A stretch of 64,000 nucleotides of DNA from Amycolatopsis sp. CA-128772 (GCF_002904295.1 NZ_PPHG01000014.1:1-64000); one strand, 5' to 3'; positions 8,975 through 18,918 are shown, counted from the stretch's first letter. The notes: generated from the letters alone by a model not told the origin. Made by a program: numbers and translations.

Positions 8975-10284
8975 TGGTCTTCGCCTTCCACCCGCATCAC
9001 GCTGACAACTTCGTGCACGACGTCGAGCCGCCCGATCTGGTCCACAGTGGACTTCAGCGCGGCGTCCGGCGCCTGGTGCGTCACCACGACCAGGCTCGCG
9101 CGGTCGCCGACGTCGCTCTGGCGCACCGCCGCGATGCTCACGCCGTGGTCGGCGAACGCCTGCGCCACCTGGGCGAGCACGCCGGCGCGGTCGGCCACCG
9201 ACAGGCTGACGTGGTACCGCGTCGGCGTCTGGCCCATCGGCCGCACCGGCAGCGCCGCGTGCGCGGACTCGCGCGGGCCGCGGCCGCCGACGACCATGTT
9301 GCGGGCCACCGCGACGAGGTCGCCGAGCACCGCGCTCGCGGTGGGCGCGCCGCCCGCGCCCTGGCCGTAGAACATCAGCTCGCCGGCGGCGTCGGCCTCG
9401 ACGTAGACGGCGTTGAACGCGCCGCCGACCCCGGCCAGCTGGTGGCTGCGCGGGATCATCACCGGGTGCACCCGGGCGGAGACGGACTCGACGCCGTCGT
9501 CGTCGATGACCCGCTCGCAGATGGCCAGCAGCTTCACCGTGCGCCCGAGCCCTCTGGCCGCCGCGAGGTCGGAGGCGGTGACGTCGGCGATGCCCTCGCG
9601 GTGCACGTCCGACGCCGTCACGCGGGTGTGGAACGCCAGGGAGGCGAGGATCGCGGCCTTCGACGCGGCGTCGTAGCCGTCGACGTCGGCGGTCGGGTCG
9701 GCCTCGGCGTACCCGAGCCGGCTGGCCTCGTCGAGCGTCTCGGCGTAGCCGGCGCCGGTCGAGTCCATCGCCGACAGGATGTAGTTCGTGGTGCCGTTGA
9801 CGATGCCCATCACCCGGGTGATGCGGTCGCCGGCGAGGGACTCGCGCAGCGGGCGCAGCAGCGGGATCGCCCCGGCCACCGCGGCCTCGAAGTACAGGTC
9901 GGCGCCCGCGGCGTCGGCCGCTTCGAACAGATCCGCGGAGTGCTCGGCCAGCAGCGCCTTGTTCGCCGTGACGACGGACTTGCCGGCCTTCAGCGCGGCG
10001 ACCAGCCAGCCGCGCACCGGCTCGATGCCGCCGACCAGCTCGACGACGACGTCGACGTCGTCGCTGGTCACGAGCTTCTCCGCGTCGGCGGTCAGCAGCT
10101 CCGGCGGCAGCTCGGGGTGCTTGTCCGGGCGGCGGACGGCGATGCCGGCCAGCTCGACCGGCGCGCCCGCCCGCGCGGCCAGCTCGTCGGCCTGCTCGGT
10201 GAGCAGCCGGGCGACCTCGCCGCCGACCGTCCCGCAGCCGAGCAGGGCGACGCGGATGGCCGGGCGTTCCTCAGGGACAGCCAC
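8971..10284 (-). CDS. hom: Homoserine dehydrogenase with ACT domain
   Basis: Reduces aspartate semialdehyde to homoserine, the branch point to threonine and methionine. It has 437 residues: Rossmann motif [17 protein letters not shown] at the N-terminus, catalytic-domain signature [14 protein letters not shown] with the following [17 protein letters not shown], and a C-terminal ACT domain ([25 protein letters not shown]-type start) that normally gives threonine feedback. It lies 6 bp after lysA, so aspartate-family genes are grouped here. Confidence 0.97.
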   Translation of the reverse strand: MAVPEERPAIRVALLGCGTVGGEVARLLTEQADELAARAGAPVELAGIAVRRPDKHPELPPELLTADAEKLVTSDDVDVVVELVGGIEPVRGWLVAALKAGKSVVTANKALLAEHSADLFEAADAAGADLYFEAAVAGAIPLLRPLRESLAGDRITRVMGIVNGTTNYILSAMDSTGAGYAETLDEASRLGYAEADPTADVDGYDAASKAAILASLAFHTRVTASDVHREGIADVTASDLAAARGLGRTVKLLAICERVIDDDGVESVSARVHPVMIPRSHQLAGVGGAFNAVYVEADAAGELMFYGQGAGGAPTASAVLGDLVAVARNMVVGGRGPRESAHAALPVRPMGQTPTRYHVSLSVADRAGVLAQVAQAFADHGVSIAAVRQSDVGDRASLVVVTHQAPDAALKSTVDQIGRLDVVHEVVSVMRVEGEDQ

Positions 10285-10289
10285 TGTGT

Positions 10290-11720
10290 TCAGACCTCCA
10301 GGCGGAGCATGTCGTCGGTCGTCTCCCGCCGCAGCAGCAGCCGCGAGCTGCCGTTGCGCACGGCGACCACGGCCGGGCGGGGCATCCGGTTGTACGTGCT
10401 CGCCATCGAATAGCAGTACGCGCCGGTCGCCGCGACCGCCAGCAGGTCGCCGGGAGCCAGCGTGTCGGGCAGCCAGCAGTCTCGTACGACGATGTCGCCG
10501 GACTCACAGTGTTTTCCCACGACCCGGGACAGCACGGCCTGCACCGGCTGATCGTTGTCGCCCGCGGAGCGGGAAACCACCCGGACGTCGTACACGGCGT
10601 CGTAGAGCGCGGTGCGGATGTTGTCGCTCATCCCGCCGTCGACGCTGACGTACCGCCGCGCCGACTCGTCGCCGAGCGAGACGTCCTTGATGGTGCCGAC
10701 CTCGTAGAGCGTGACCGTGCCGGGACCGGCGATCGCGCGGCCCGGCTCGCCGGCGATCCGCGGCACCGGCAGGCCCGCGTACGCGCACTCCTTGCGGACG
10801 ATCTCGCGGATCTGCGTGATCATCTGCGCGGGCGGCGGCGGGTTGTCCTTCTCGGTGTAGGCGATGCCGAACCCGCCGCCGAGGTCGACCAGGCTCAGCT
10901 GGTCGAGCAGCTCGGCGCCGTGCTCCTTGGCCAGGTCGGCGAGCAGCCCGACGACGCGGCGGGCGGCGACCTCGAAGCCGTCGGCGTCGAAGATCTGCGA
11001 GCCGATGTGGCTGTGCAGGCCGACGAGCTTGAGCGAGCGCGCGTTGAGCACCCGGCGCACGGCCTCGGCGGCGTCGCCGCTCGCCAGCGAGAACCCGAAC
11101 TTCTGGTCCTCGTGCGCGGTCGCGATGAACTCGTGGGTGTGCGCCTCGACGCCGACGGTGACCCGGATCAGCACCGGCTGCACGACGTCGTGGCGGGCGG
11201 TGATGTCGGCCAGGCGGGCGATCTCGAAGTACGAGTCGAGCACGATCGTGCCGACCCCGGAGACGACCGCGGCTTCCAGCTCGGCGGGCGACTTGTTGTT
11301 GCCGTGGAAGGTGATCCGCTCGGCCGGGAAGTCCGCGCGCTGCGCCACGGCGAGCTCGCCGCCGCTGCAGACGTCCAGGCTCAGCCCCTGCTCGGCCACC
11401 CAGCGGGCGATCTCGATGGAGAGGAACGCCTTGGACGCGTAGTGCACGAGGGCCGGGTCGTCGAACGCCTCGGCGTAGTCGGCGCAGCGCGACTTGAAGT
11501 CGGCTTCGTCGACGACGAACAACGGCGTGCCGTGCTTCTCGGCCAGCTCGCGGACGTCGACGCCGGCGATCCGGACGACGCCGTCGCCGGCGCGGAAGGT
11601 GTTGCGGGGCCACACCTTCGCGGGCAGCTTGTCGAGCTCTTCGACACCGGACGGCTGCAGCCCGGAGGTGTCGGCGTGGGGGTAGACGTCGGCGTGCCTG
11701 GGGCCCGCGGGGTGCGCCAT
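10290..11720 (-). CDS. lysA: Diaminopimelate decarboxylase
   Basis: The last step of lysine synthesis: decarboxylates meso-diaminopimelate using PLP. It has 476 residues. The PLP lysine is in [20 protein letters not shown] is the conserved barrel motif, the Gly-rich phosphate site is [11 protein letters not shown], and GGMSDNIR follows near the C-terminus. It sits 3 bp after argS and 6 bp before hom. The argS-lysA pair is a classic actinobacterial arrangement, and in corynebacteria it answers to arginine and lysine supply. Confidence 0.97.
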   Translation of the reverse strand: MAHPAGPRHADVYPHADTSGLQPSGVEELDKLPAKVWPRNTFRAGDGVVRIAGVDVRELAEKHGTPLFVVDEADFKSRCADYAEAFDDPALVHYASKAFLSIEIARWVAEQGLSLDVCSGGELAVAQRADFPAERITFHGNNKSPAELEAAVVSGVGTIVLDSYFEIARLADITARHDVVQPVLIRVTVGVEAHTHEFIATAHEDQKFGFSLASGDAAEAVRRVLNARSLKLVGLHSHIGSQIFDADGFEVAARRVVGLLADLAKEHGAELLDQLSLVDLGGGFGIAYTEKDNPPPPAQMITQIREIVRKECAYAGLPVPRIAGEPGRAIAGPGTVTLYEVGTIKDVSLGDESARRYVSVDGGMSDNIRTALYDAVYDVRVVSRSAGDNDQPVQAVLSRVVGKHCESGDIVVRDCWLPDTLAPGDLLAVAATGAYCYSMASTYNRMPRPAVVAVRNGSSRLLLRRETTDDMLRLEV

Positions 11721-11723
11721 TTC

Positions 11724-13379
11724 TTACATCCGTTCCGGAGCGGAGACACCGAGGAGGGCGAGGCCGTTCGCCAGGACCTGGCGGGCGGCCTCGCACAGCG
11801 CGAGCCGGGCGTGCGTCAGAGGGGTCGCCTCTTCGTCGCCCATGGGCAGCACGCGGCCCACGGTGTAGAACTTGTGGTAGGCGCCCGCGAGTTCTTCGAG
11901 GTAGCGCGCGATCCGGTGCGGCTCCCGCATTTCGGCGGCGCGGCGCACGGTTTCCGGGAACTCGCCGATGGTGCGGATCAGGTCGCCCTCGGCGGGGAGC
12001 GTCAAGAGTCCGAAATCGACGTCCGAAGTGGACTTGATGCCGAGGTCGGCCGCGTTGCGCTGCAGGGACGCCAGCCGCGCGTGCGCGTACTGGACGTAGT
12101 AGACGGGGTTGTCGTTGGAGTGCTTGCGCAGCAGGTCCAGGTCGACGTCCAAAGTGGAGTCGACGGAGTAGCGGATCAGCTCGTAGCGGGCCGGGTCGAC
12201 GCCGACCGCCTCGACGAGGTCCTCCATGGTGATCACGGTGCCGGCGCGCTTGGACATCCGGACCGGCTTGCCGTCGCTGACCAGGTTGACCATCTGGCCG
12301 ATCAGCACCTCGACCGTGGCCGGGTCGTCGCCGAACGCGGCGGCCGCGGCCTTGAGCCGGGCGATGTAGCCGTGGTGGTCCGCGCCGAGCATGTAGATGC
12401 ACAGGTCGAAGCCGCGGTTGCGCTTGTCCTTGAAGTAGGCCAGGTCGCCGGCGATGTAGGCCGGGTTGCCGTCCTGCTTGATGACGACGCGGTCCTTGTC
12501 GTCGCCGTACTCCTTCGACTTCAGCCACCAGGCGCCGTCTTCGAAGTAGAGGTTCCCGGAGTCCTTCAGCTCCTGCACGGCCGCGCCGACCGCGCCGGAC
12601 TCGTGCAGCGAGTTCTCGTGGAAGTAGACGTCGAAGTCGGTGCCGAACTCGTGCAGGCTCTGCCGGATCTCGGTGAACATCAGCTCGATGCCGATCCGGC
12701 GGAAGGTCTCGTGCCGCTCGGCCTCGGGCAGCGACAGCGCGCTCGGCTCGGCCTTGATGACCTCGGCGGCGATGTCGTTGATGTAGCCGCCCGCGTAGCC
12801 GTCCTCCGGCGCGGGCTCGCCCTTCGCGGCGGCGATCAGCGACCGGACGAACCGGTCGATCTGGGCGCCGGCGTCGTTGAAGTAGTACTCGCGGGTGACA
12901 TCGGCGCCCTGCGCGGCCAGCACGCGGCCCAGCGCGTCGCCGACCGCGGCCCAGCGGGTGCCGCCGAGGTGGATCGGGCCGGTCGGGTTCGCCGAGACGA
13001 ACTCGAGGTTGATCCGGGTGCCGGCCAGCGCGTCGCCGCGGCCGTACGCGGCGCCGGCGTCGAGCACCTGGCGCACGATGTCGCCCTGGGCGGCCGCGGC
13101 GAGCCGGAAGTTGAGGAAGCCGGGGCCGGCGACCTCGGCCGAGGCGACGCCGTCGTCCGCCGAGACCGCCTCGGCGAGCGCTTCGGCGAAGTCGCGCGGC
13201 TTGAGGCCCGCCTTCTTGGCGACCTGCAGGGCCAGGTTCGTCGCGTAGTCGCCGTGGTCGGGGTTGCGCGGGCGTTCGATGGTCACCTGCTCCGGCAGCA
13301 CGGCGTCGTCGATGCCGCGTGCGGCGAGCACCTGCACGGCGGAGCTGCGGACCAGGTCGGCGAGAGCGGCGGGAGTCAC
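11724..13379 (-). CDS. argS: Arginyl-tRNA synthetase
   Basis: Charges tRNA-Arg. The class I signatures are [16 protein letters not shown] (HIGH-type) and RMSKRAGT (KMSKS-type), and the DALR anticodon domain ends the protein. I chose the GTG at 13379 (product begins [14 protein letters not shown], 551 residues) because this is where family proteins begin and because TAGAAT lies 7 nt upstream with no ribosome site, the pattern of a leaderless actinobacterial mRNA. An ATG at 13418 in the same frame would add 13 residues and cannot be excluded. Confidence 0.96.
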   Translation of the reverse strand: MTPAALADLVRSSAVQVLAARGIDDAVLPEQVTIERPRNPDHGDYATNLALQVAKKAGLKPRDFAEALAEAVSADDGVASAEVAGPGFLNFRLAAAAQGDIVRQVLDAGAAYGRGDALAGTRINLEFVSANPTGPIHLGGTRWAAVGDALGRVLAAQGADVTREYYFNDAGAQIDRFVRSLIAAAKGEPAPEDGYAGGYINDIAAEVIKAEPSALSLPEAERHETFRRIGIELMFTEIRQSLHEFGTDFDVYFHENSLHESGAVGAAVQELKDSGNLYFEDGAWWLKSKEYGDDKDRVVIKQDGNPAYIAGDLAYFKDKRNRGFDLCIYMLGADHHGYIARLKAAAAAFGDDPATVEVLIGQMVNLVSDGKPVRMSKRAGTVITMEDLVEAVGVDPARYELIRYSVDSTLDVDLDLLRKHSNDNPVYYVQYAHARLASLQRNAADLGIKSTSDVDFGLLTLPAEGDLIRTIGEFPETVRRAAEMREPHRIARYLEELAGAYHKFYTVGRVLPMGDEEATPLTHARLALCEAARQVLANGLALLGVSAPERM

Positions 13380-13539
13380 TTGCCGAATTCTAGGTGTGCC
13401 CTGGTCGGGGGCGTTCATCGGTCTCGGCCACGTCACGGTGGGCTTCCACGTGAGGTGTTAACCGTGATCAGACGGCTGGTCTCTACACTGGCCCGGGCGG
13501 GAATCCGTCCGCAGCCACCAGAGGGAGAACGCGGGAGCC

Positions 13540-14391
13540 ATGGCGAACGGGACAACTCGGAAAAAGGGGTCGGCGGTGAAGGCGGCCCGCGGTTCCGTGG
13601 TGAGCAAGAAGGGGACGCCGTGGGGCACGATCATCGCCGTCATCGCCGTCGTGGCGCTGGCCGCGTCGGTGATCGTCTACTACATGGTGCAGTCCGCGCC
13701 GAAGCGTGAGCAGGAAAACCGCGAGGCCGCCGCCGCTTCGTTCGCGCCGACCGCGTCGGACCCGGACCCCTCGAAGCGCATCCCGGGCGTGGTGACCGCG
13801 ACCTACACCGGCAGCGTCCACGTGCTCCCGACCGAGCGCGTCGCCTACGACAAGACCCCGCCGTTCGGCGGGCCGCACGACCAGACGTGGGCCACCTGCA
13901 CCGGCACCGTGTACCCGGCCGCCGTCCGCACCGAGAACATGGTGCACGCGCTCGAGCACGGCGCCGTGTGGATCGCCTACAACCCGCAGCAGGTCTCGGG
14001 TGACGCGCTCAACCTGCTGAGCGTGCGCGCCAAGGGCAAGCCGTACACGATGCTGTCGCCCTACCCGGGCTTGGACAAGCCAATCTCGCTGCAGTCGTGG
14101 GGCCACCAGCTGAAGCTGGACGACGCCGGCGACCCGCGGATCGACGAGTTCATCGCGGCGCTGCGGAGCAACCCGAACGGCGTCTACCCCGAGGTCGGCG
14201 CGTCCTGCGACGCGGTCCCGGGCCAGTTCGACCCGGACAACCCGCCGCCGTTCGACCCGTCGAAGCCGGGCCCGGACGCGAAGCCGATGGACTACAAGGG
14301 CAGCACGTCCGCGCAGGGTGAGAACGGCATGCCGGCGTCGTCGGCTCCGGCGTCCTCCGCCGCCGCCTCCCCCACGCCGACGAAGAAGTGA
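13540..14391 (+). CDS. DUF3105 membrane-anchored protein
   Basis: A 283-residue protein with a lysine-rich cytoplasmic tip, one transmembrane helix (about residues 27-48, WGTIIAVIAVVALAASVIVYYM), and an outer DUF3105 domain. The domain holds GPHDQTWATCTGTVY, MVHALEHGAVWIAYNP and VGASCDAVPG, and the two Cys could pair. The last 60 residues are Pro/Ser/Ala-rich. The GAGGGAGAACGCGGGAGCC leader supplies a ribosome site. Function is unknown. The coupled DUF305 gene downstream suggests a shared job, perhaps with metal. Confidence 0.85.
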   Translation: MANGTTRKKGSAVKAARGSVVSKKGTPWGTIIAVIAVVALAASVIVYYMVQSAPKREQENREAAAASFAPTASDPDPSKRIPGVVTATYTGSVHVLPTERVAYDKTPPFGGPHDQTWATCTGTVYPAAVRTENMVHALEHGAVWIAYNPQQVSGDALNLLSVRAKGKPYTMLSPYPGLDKPISLQSWGHQLKLDDAGDPRIDEFIAALRSNPNGVYPEVGASCDAVPGQFDPDNPPPFDPSKPGPDAKPMDYKGSTSAQGENGMPASSAPASSAAASPTPTKK

Positions 14392-15104
14392 CCACCGAAG
14401 CCGGCCTCGACACCGAAGAGGGCCCCGAGCAGCCGACCTGGTCCCGCTGGGTGATCATCGGCGGGACGCTGCTCGCGGTCCTGCTCATCGGCGCGACGGC
14501 CGGGATGTTCCTCACCCGGGCCATCGACGACGACCCGGCGGCCGCGGTGCCGGCGGCCGGGTCGGTCGAGGTCGGCTTCGCCCAGGACATGTCGACGCAC
14601 CACCTCCAGGCGGTGACGATGGCGGGCATCGCCCGCGACCGCACGACCGACCCGGAGATCAAGCAGCTGTCGTTCGACATCGAGCGCACGCAGCTCGAAC
14701 AGGTCGGCCGGATGAAGGGCTGGCTCATGCTGTGGGACCGGCCCGAGCAGCCGATCGGCGCCCCGATGCAGTGGATGACGGAGCCGATGCAGGGCCACGA
14801 CGGCATGTCGATGGCCCCTTCGTCGATCAACCCGGCCGGCGGCCCGCTGATGCCGGGCATGGCGACCGACGAGGAGCTGTCCAAGCTGCGGTCGCTGTCG
14901 GGCCGCCCGTTCGACGTGTTCTACCTGCAGCTGATGCTCCGCCACCACCAGGGCGGGACGTCGATGGCCCAGTACGCGGCGGCGCATTCGACGCTGCCGG
15001 CGTTGAAGGCGCTGGTGAACAGCATCCTGGCGTCGCAGGGCGCGGAGATGGATCAGATCAAGCTGATGCTTTCGGGCCGGGGCGCCCAGCCGCTGCCCGC
15101 CTGA
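14388..15104 (+). CDS. DUF305 family protein, membrane-anchored
   Basis: A 238-residue protein starting at a GTG that overlaps the DUF3105 stop by four bases. One N-terminal helix (about residues 20-42) is followed by a four-helix DUF305 domain. Its paired motifs are FAQDMSTHHLQAVTMAGIA and FYLQLMLRHHQGGTSMAQYAA, rich in His and Met. Relatives have been linked to copper, but no function is established. The neighbouring cation exporter (15106-16026) makes a metal-related role plausible. That link is inferred. Confidence 0.85.
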   Translation: MTTEAGLDTEEGPEQPTWSRWVIIGGTLLAVLLIGATAGMFLTRAIDDDPAAAVPAAGSVEVGFAQDMSTHHLQAVTMAGIARDRTTDPEIKQLSFDIERTQLEQVGRMKGWLMLWDRPEQPIGAPMQWMTEPMQGHDGMSMAPSSINPAGGPLMPGMATDEELSKLRSLSGRPFDVFYLQLMLRHHQGGTSMAQYAAAHSTLPALKALVNSILASQGAEMDQIKLMLSGRGAQPLPA

Positions 15105-15105
15105 A

Positions 15106-16026
15106 CTACCAGCTGAGTTCCTGACAGCGTCGCGCACACTGCGGCGCCTCGACCTGCAGCGTCGCGTGCTCGATGGCGTACCGCGAAGACAGCAGGTTCT
15201 GCGCCTCGGTCAGCACGTCCGACTGCTTCGCCGGCGGCGCCAGCGTCAGGTGCGCCGAAGCCACCTCCATGCCAGACGTCAGCGTCCAGACGTGCAGGTC
15301 GTGCACGTCCGCCACGCCCGGGAGGGCGGCCAGCTCCGCGTTGATCGCGCCGACGTCGACGCCCTGCGGCGCGTGCTGGAAGAGGATGCGCAGTGCGCGC
15401 CGGGCCAGCACCCAGGTGCGCGGCAGCACGAACAGCCCGATCGCGACACCGATGATCGGGTCGGCGTAGCGCCAGCCCGTCAGCAGCGTCACCGCGCCGC
15501 TGACCAGCACGCCGACCGAGCCGATCAGGTCGGCCACCACCTCGAGGTACGCGCCGCGGACGTTGAGGCTCTCCTTCGCGCCGGACCGCAGCACCCCGAA
15601 CGACACGAGGTTGGCCACCAGGCCCGCCGCCGCGGCCAGCAGCACCGGGAGGCCCGGGACCGCGGGCGGGTCGCTGATCCGGCCGATCGCCTCGACGAGG
15701 ACGTAGCCCGCCACGCCGAACAGCAGGATCGCGTTGCCGAGCGCGGCCAGCACCTCCGCGCGGTAGAGCCCGAAGGTGCGGCTGACCGTGGGGCCGGAGC
15801 GCCGGGCCAGGATGATCGCGGCCAGCGCCATGCCGACCCCGAGGACGTCGGTGAACATGTGCGCCGCGTCGGAGATGAGGGCCAGCGAGCCGGTCGCGAA
15901 GCCGACGACGAACTCGAGCACCATGAAGCCGGCGCCGACGCCGAGGGCGATGGCCAGGCTCCGCACGTACCGGCCCGACGCACTCGCCGGCTCGATCGCG
16001 TGCCCGTGGCCGTGTCCGTGCCCCAT
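15106..16026 (-). CDS. Cation diffusion facilitator (CDF) metal exporter
   Basis: A proton-coupled efflux carrier for divalent metal, probably zinc, cobalt or similar. It has 306 residues with a His-rich N-terminus (GHGHGHGH) and six helices. DAAHMFTD in helix 2 and ADLIGSVGVLVSG in helix 5 supply the transport-site Asp/His residues. The C-terminal cytoplasmic domain (VDVGAINAELAALPGVADVHDLHVW) is the CDF dimerisation fold. It ends 2 bp after the convergent DUF305 gene. The promoter carries an inverted repeat, but no metal sensor gene is adjacent. Confidence 0.93.
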   Translation of the reverse strand: MGHGHGHGHAIEPASASGRYVRSLAIALGVGAGFMVLEFVVGFATGSLALISDAAHMFTDVLGVGMALAAIILARRSGPTVSRTFGLYRAEVLAALGNAILLFGVAGYVLVEAIGRISDPPAVPGLPVLLAAAAGLVANLVSFGVLRSGAKESLNVRGAYLEVVADLIGSVGVLVSGAVTLLTGWRYADPIIGVAIGLFVLPRTWVLARRALRILFQHAPQGVDVGAINAELAALPGVADVHDLHVWTLTSGMEVASAHLTLAPPAKQSDVLTEAQNLLSSRYAIEHATLQVEAPQCARRCQELSW

Positions 16027-16059
16027 TCCGCCTCCGTTCCCGGTTCACCGTCCGGCCAA

Positions 16060-16087
16060 ACATATAGTCGGATGCGCATATGTGCAA
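16060..16087 (-). promoter_or_regulatory. Promoter and inverted repeat of the CDF exporter
   Basis: ACATAT (16060-16065) and ATATGT (16078-16083) form a perfect 6-bp inverted repeat with a 12-bp spacer. On the minus strand TTGCAC (16087-16082) and TATATG (16066-16061) could be -35 and -10 with a short 15-bp spacer, inside the same repeat. AT-rich palindromes over short-spaced promoters are typical of ArsR- or MerR-type metal sensors. The sensor is not identified. Confidence 0.45.
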
Positions 16088-16179
16088 CAGAGGGCAGCCT
16101 AAGTTCACCCATCCGCAAGCTACCGCGCACGGCGAGGCCACCCAATCCACCAGGCGGGGTTTCCCACGCTGCGGACTCG

Positions 16180-16599
16180 TCACGCTTCGGCGTCGACCAT
16201 CCGCTGCAGCAGCGCGCGCAATCGGACACGGTCCTCCGGAGCCAGCGCGGCCAGCGGTTCCGCGGCGAAGCCGAGCGAGCGCCGGAAGTCCCGGGCGAGG
16301 ACCGCACCCGCCGGCGTGGCGACGATGTTCTTGATGCGCCGGTCGCGCTCGTCCGGCCGCCGCTCCACCAGGCCGCGCGCTTCGAGCCGGTCGATGATGC
16401 CGGTCACGTTCGACCGCTCGGACTTCAGCCTGTCCGCGATGCGGTGCATCGGCAGCGGTTCCCGCAGCGCGGCGAGCACCTTGGCCTGCACCGTCGTCAG
16501 CCCCTGCGACGCCGCCGCGGCCTCATACGATTCGGTGAACCGGTCGACGATCCGCGCGAGCAGGGCGACGACGTCGTCGGTGATCGGGTCTGCGCTCAT
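16180..16599 (-). CDS. MarR family transcriptional regulator
   Basis: A 139-residue winged-helix regulator. The recognition helix region is MHRIADRLKSERSNVTGIIDRLEARGLVERR, and the wing follows in PDERDRRIKNIVATPAG. It is divergent from a short-chain dehydrogenase across 101 bp containing two copies of an operator-like repeat, so it probably represses both genes and releases on binding a small phenolic or similar ligand. The ligand is not predictable. Confidence 0.92.
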   Translation of the reverse strand: MSADPITDDVVALLARIVDRFTESYEAAAASQGLTTVQAKVLAALREPLPMHRIADRLKSERSNVTGIIDRLEARGLVERRPDERDRRIKNIVATPAGAVLARDFRRSLGFAAEPLAALAPEDRVRLRALLQRMVDAEA

Positions 16600-16617
16600 C
16601 TACCGATGATAGGGAAA

Positions 16618-16676
16618 TAGTTGACTACATGAACCATCCATACCTATAGTGATTTTAGTTCACTACGTTAACCATC
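16618..16676. promoter_or_regulatory. Two MarR operator repeats over the SDR promoter
   Basis: Two direct copies of a 21-bp sequence start at 16618 (TAGTTGACTACATGAACC...) and 16656 (TAGTTCACTACGTTAACC...), 38 bp apart. Each core (GTTGACTACATGAAC, GTTCACTACGTTAAC) is itself an imperfect palindrome. A promoter for the rightward gene, TTGACT (16621-16626) and TATAGT (16645-16650) with an 18-bp spacer, has its -35 inside the first copy, and the second copy begins just past its -10. This is the layout expected for MarR repression. Confidence 0.65.
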
Positions 16677-16700
16677 ATCCGCATGAAGCAGGTATTTCCG

Positions 16701-17537
16701 ATGAGCAACGACCGCGTCGCCCTGATCACCGGCACGTCCACCGGGATCGGCCTCGCCACCGCGGTGCTGGCGGCCCGGCGCGGCTTCCGCACCGTCGCCA
16801 CCCTCCGCGACACCGCGCGCGCCGGCCGGCTGCGCGACGCTGCGGCCGACGCGGGCGTCGAACTGGACGTGCGCCCGCTCGACGTCACCGACGCACAGTC
16901 CGTCGCCGCGGCGTTCGAAGGCGTACTCGCCGACTACGGCCGGCTCGACGTCCTGGTCAACAACGCCGGCGCCGGCCACGTCGGCACCCTGGAGCAAGAG
17001 CCGCTCTCGGCCCTGCGGCGGACCATGGAGGTCAACTTCTTCGGCGTCGCCGAAGCGACCAAGGCCGCGCTGCCGGCACTGCGCGCGAGCGGCGGCCGCC
17101 TGATCACGGTGACCAGCGTCGGCGGCGTGGTCGGTCAGCCCTTCAACGAGGCGTACTGCGCGGCGAAGTTCGCCGTCGAGGGCCTGATGGAGTCTCTGGC
17201 GCCGGTCGCCGCGGCGCAGGGCGTCACGGTGTGCGTCGTCGAGCCGGGCGCGGTCGCGACCGAGTTCGTCACCAACGTCGGCGTCGACGAGCGGCTCTTC
17301 GCCGAGGCGGGCCCGTACGCCGGCTCGCTGCAGAAGTACATCGCGAGCGTCACGCAGTCGTTCCGGAGCGCGCAGAGCGCCGACGAGGTCGCCGAGGTGA
17401 TCCTCGGCGCGATGACGGCGGACGCGCCCGCGTTCCGCATCCAGACGTCGAAGCAGGCCGAGGAGTTCGCGGCGGTCAAGTTCGCCGACCTGGACGGTTC
17501 GGCCGTCCAGCGGCTGACCGGCGGCTGGCTCGCCTAA
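16701..17537 (+). CDS. Short-chain dehydrogenase/reductase
   Basis: An NAD(P)-dependent oxidoreductase of 278 residues. TGTSTGIGLATA is the cofactor glycine motif, NNAG follows at about residue 85, and the catalytic Ser and YCAAK occur as TSVGGVVGQPFNEAYCAAKFAVEG. I chose ATG 16701 over 16683 because AAGCAGG lies 8 bp upstream and the product then starts at the usual distance from the Rossmann motif. It is controlled from the divergent MarR promoter. Its stop overlaps that of the convergent epoxide hydrolase by four bases. Substrate unknown. Confidence 0.88.
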   Translation: MSNDRVALITGTSTGIGLATAVLAARRGFRTVATLRDTARAGRLRDAAADAGVELDVRPLDVTDAQSVAAAFEGVLADYGRLDVLVNNAGAGHVGTLEQEPLSALRRTMEVNFFGVAEATKAALPALRASGGRLITVTSVGGVVGQPFNEAYCAAKFAVEGLMESLAPVAAAQGVTVCVVEPGAVATEFVTNVGVDERLFAEAGPYAGSLQKYIASVTQSFRSAQSADEVAEVILGAMTADAPAFRIQTSKQAEEFAAVKFADLDGSAVQRLTGGWLA

Positions 17538-18634
17538 CGCACGAGCCGGAAGAACCCGCGGACCTGGCCGACGAACAACTCGGGCTGTTCGAGCGCGGCG
17601 AAGTGCCCGCCGACGGGCAGCTCCTCGAACCAGCGCAGGTCGGTGTAGCGCTGCTCGGCCTGCCGCCGCGACGGCCGGACGATCTCGCGAGGAAACACCG
17701 AAATCCCGGCCGGAACATCCACAGTGGACAGGTCGCGATCGTTGTTTTTCCAGTACATCCGTGCGGACGACGCCGCCGTCGCGGTGAACCAGTAGACGGA
17801 AACGGCGTCCAGGATGCGCTGCCGGTCGACGGCGTCCTCGGGGTGACCCTTGTGGTCAGTCCAGGCCCAGAACTTCTCGGCGATCCACGCGGCCTGGCCG
17901 GCCGGCGAATCGGTCAGGCCGTAGCCGAGCGTCTGCGGCCGGGTGCCTTGCTGGGCGGAGTAGCCGCTACCGGTCCGCCGGAACTCCTGGAGGTCGGCGA
18001 GGGCCTGACGCTCCTCCGGCGTCGGATCGGCGGTGTCCATCCGTACGGGCGCGAAGTTGACGTGCACGCCGACCGTCCGCCCGGACTGCGCGAGCGCGTT
18101 CGTGACGGCGGCGCCCCAGTCGCCGCCCTGGGCGCCGTAGCGGTCGTAGCCGAGCGAGGTCATCAGCCGGTCCCACAGTTCGGCCACCCGCCGGATCTTC
18201 ACGGCGGGCTTGTCGCTCCACCCGAACCCGGGCAGGGACGGCGCGACGACGTGGAAGGCATCGGCCCGATCGCCGCCGTAGCGCTCGGGATCGGTGAGCG
18301 GCCCGATGACGTCGAGGAACTCGAGCACGGACCCGGGCCACCCGTGGGTGAGCACGAGCGGCAGCGCCCCGGCCACCGGCGACCGGACGTGCAGGAAGTG
18401 CAGCCCCACCCCGTCGACGGTGGCCCGGAACTGCGGGAACGCGTTGAGCCGCCCGGCGAACCCGAAGTCGTACTCCTCACCCCAGTCCCGGCAGAGCTCG
18501 CGCACGTAGGCGAGCGGAACCCCCTGCGACCAGTCGTCGACGGTCTCGGCCTCGGGCCACCGGGTCCGCCGCAACCGTTCCCGCAGATCGGCGACCTCGC
18601 CCTCATCGAGCACTACCTGGAACGGCTCGGCCAT
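17534..18634 (-). CDS. Epoxide hydrolase family protein
   Basis: A 366-residue alpha/beta hydrolase with the epoxide-hydrolase N-terminal lid domain (WPEAETVDDWSQGVPLAYVRELC). HGWPGS forms the oxyanion motif, the nucleophile Asp is in AQGGDWGAA (about residue 174), and the catalytic His is in LPVGGHFAALEQP near the C-terminus. The set is complete for a soluble, detoxifying epoxide hydrolase. ATG 18634 gives the family start AEPFQVVL. Low-specificity members act on xenobiotic epoxides or juvenile-hormone-like compounds, and substrate cannot be inferred here. Confidence 0.9.
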   Translation of the reverse strand: MAEPFQVVLDEGEVADLRERLRRTRWPEAETVDDWSQGVPLAYVRELCRDWGEEYDFGFAGRLNAFPQFRATVDGVGLHFLHVRSPVAGALPLVLTHGWPGSVLEFLDVIGPLTDPERYGGDRADAFHVVAPSLPGFGWSDKPAVKIRRVAELWDRLMTSLGYDRYGAQGGDWGAAVTNALAQSGRTVGVHVNFAPVRMDTADPTPEERQALADLQEFRRTGSGYSAQQGTRPQTLGYGLTDSPAGQAAWIAEKFWAWTDHKGHPEDAVDRQRILDAVSVYWFTATAASSARMYWKNNDRDLSTVDVPAGISVFPREIVRPSRRQAEQRYTDLRWFEELPVGGHFAALEQPELFVGQVRGFFRLVR

Positions 18635-18785
18635 GTCGGCTCCTTCAGGTGGGCTTCCCACGCTAGCGACGCCCGCCCGAACCGATCAACATCCACGCCC
18701 GTGACCAGCGGAATCACCCATCGGCCCACCTGCGGCACGGGGGTCGCGGGGCATGCGCTAAGCTTTCGGAGTCGCCCAGCGATGG

Positions 18786-18858
18786 GCCCTCGTAGCTCAG
18801 GGGATAGAGCACTGCCCTCCGGAGGCAGGTGTCGCAGGTTCGAATCCTGCCGAGGGCA
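18786..18858 (+). tRNA. tRNA-Arg (anticodon CCG)
   Basis: A 73-nt cloverleaf: acceptor GCCCTCG/CGAGGGC is perfectly paired, D-stem GCTC/GAGC, anticodon stem CTGCC/GGCAG around loop CTCCGGA with anticodon CCG at 18819-18821, and T-arm GCAGG-TTCGAAT-CCTGC. The discriminator is A, and the 3' CCA is not encoded. It reads CGG, an abundant Arg codon in this GC-rich genome. Confidence 0.98.
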
Positions 18859-18870
18859 CTCAGCAAGCAA

Positions 18871-18903
18871 CGGCCCCTGCCGGCGGAAACGCGGTGGGGG
18901 CCG
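18871..18903 (+). terminator. Hairpin after tRNA-Arg
   Basis: CGGCCCC (18871-18877) pairs with GGGGCCG (18897-18903) around a 19-base loop, 12 bases after the tRNA, followed by ATTT. A weak but plausible tRNA terminator. Confidence 0.4.
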
Positions 18904-18918
18904 ATTTGCGTCCGGGGC

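Noticed and set aside
10509-13709. A 1066-codon open frame antisense to lysA and argS
   Set aside because: A shadow of two well-supported genes; composition is V/D/G/R-rich low complexity with no motif.
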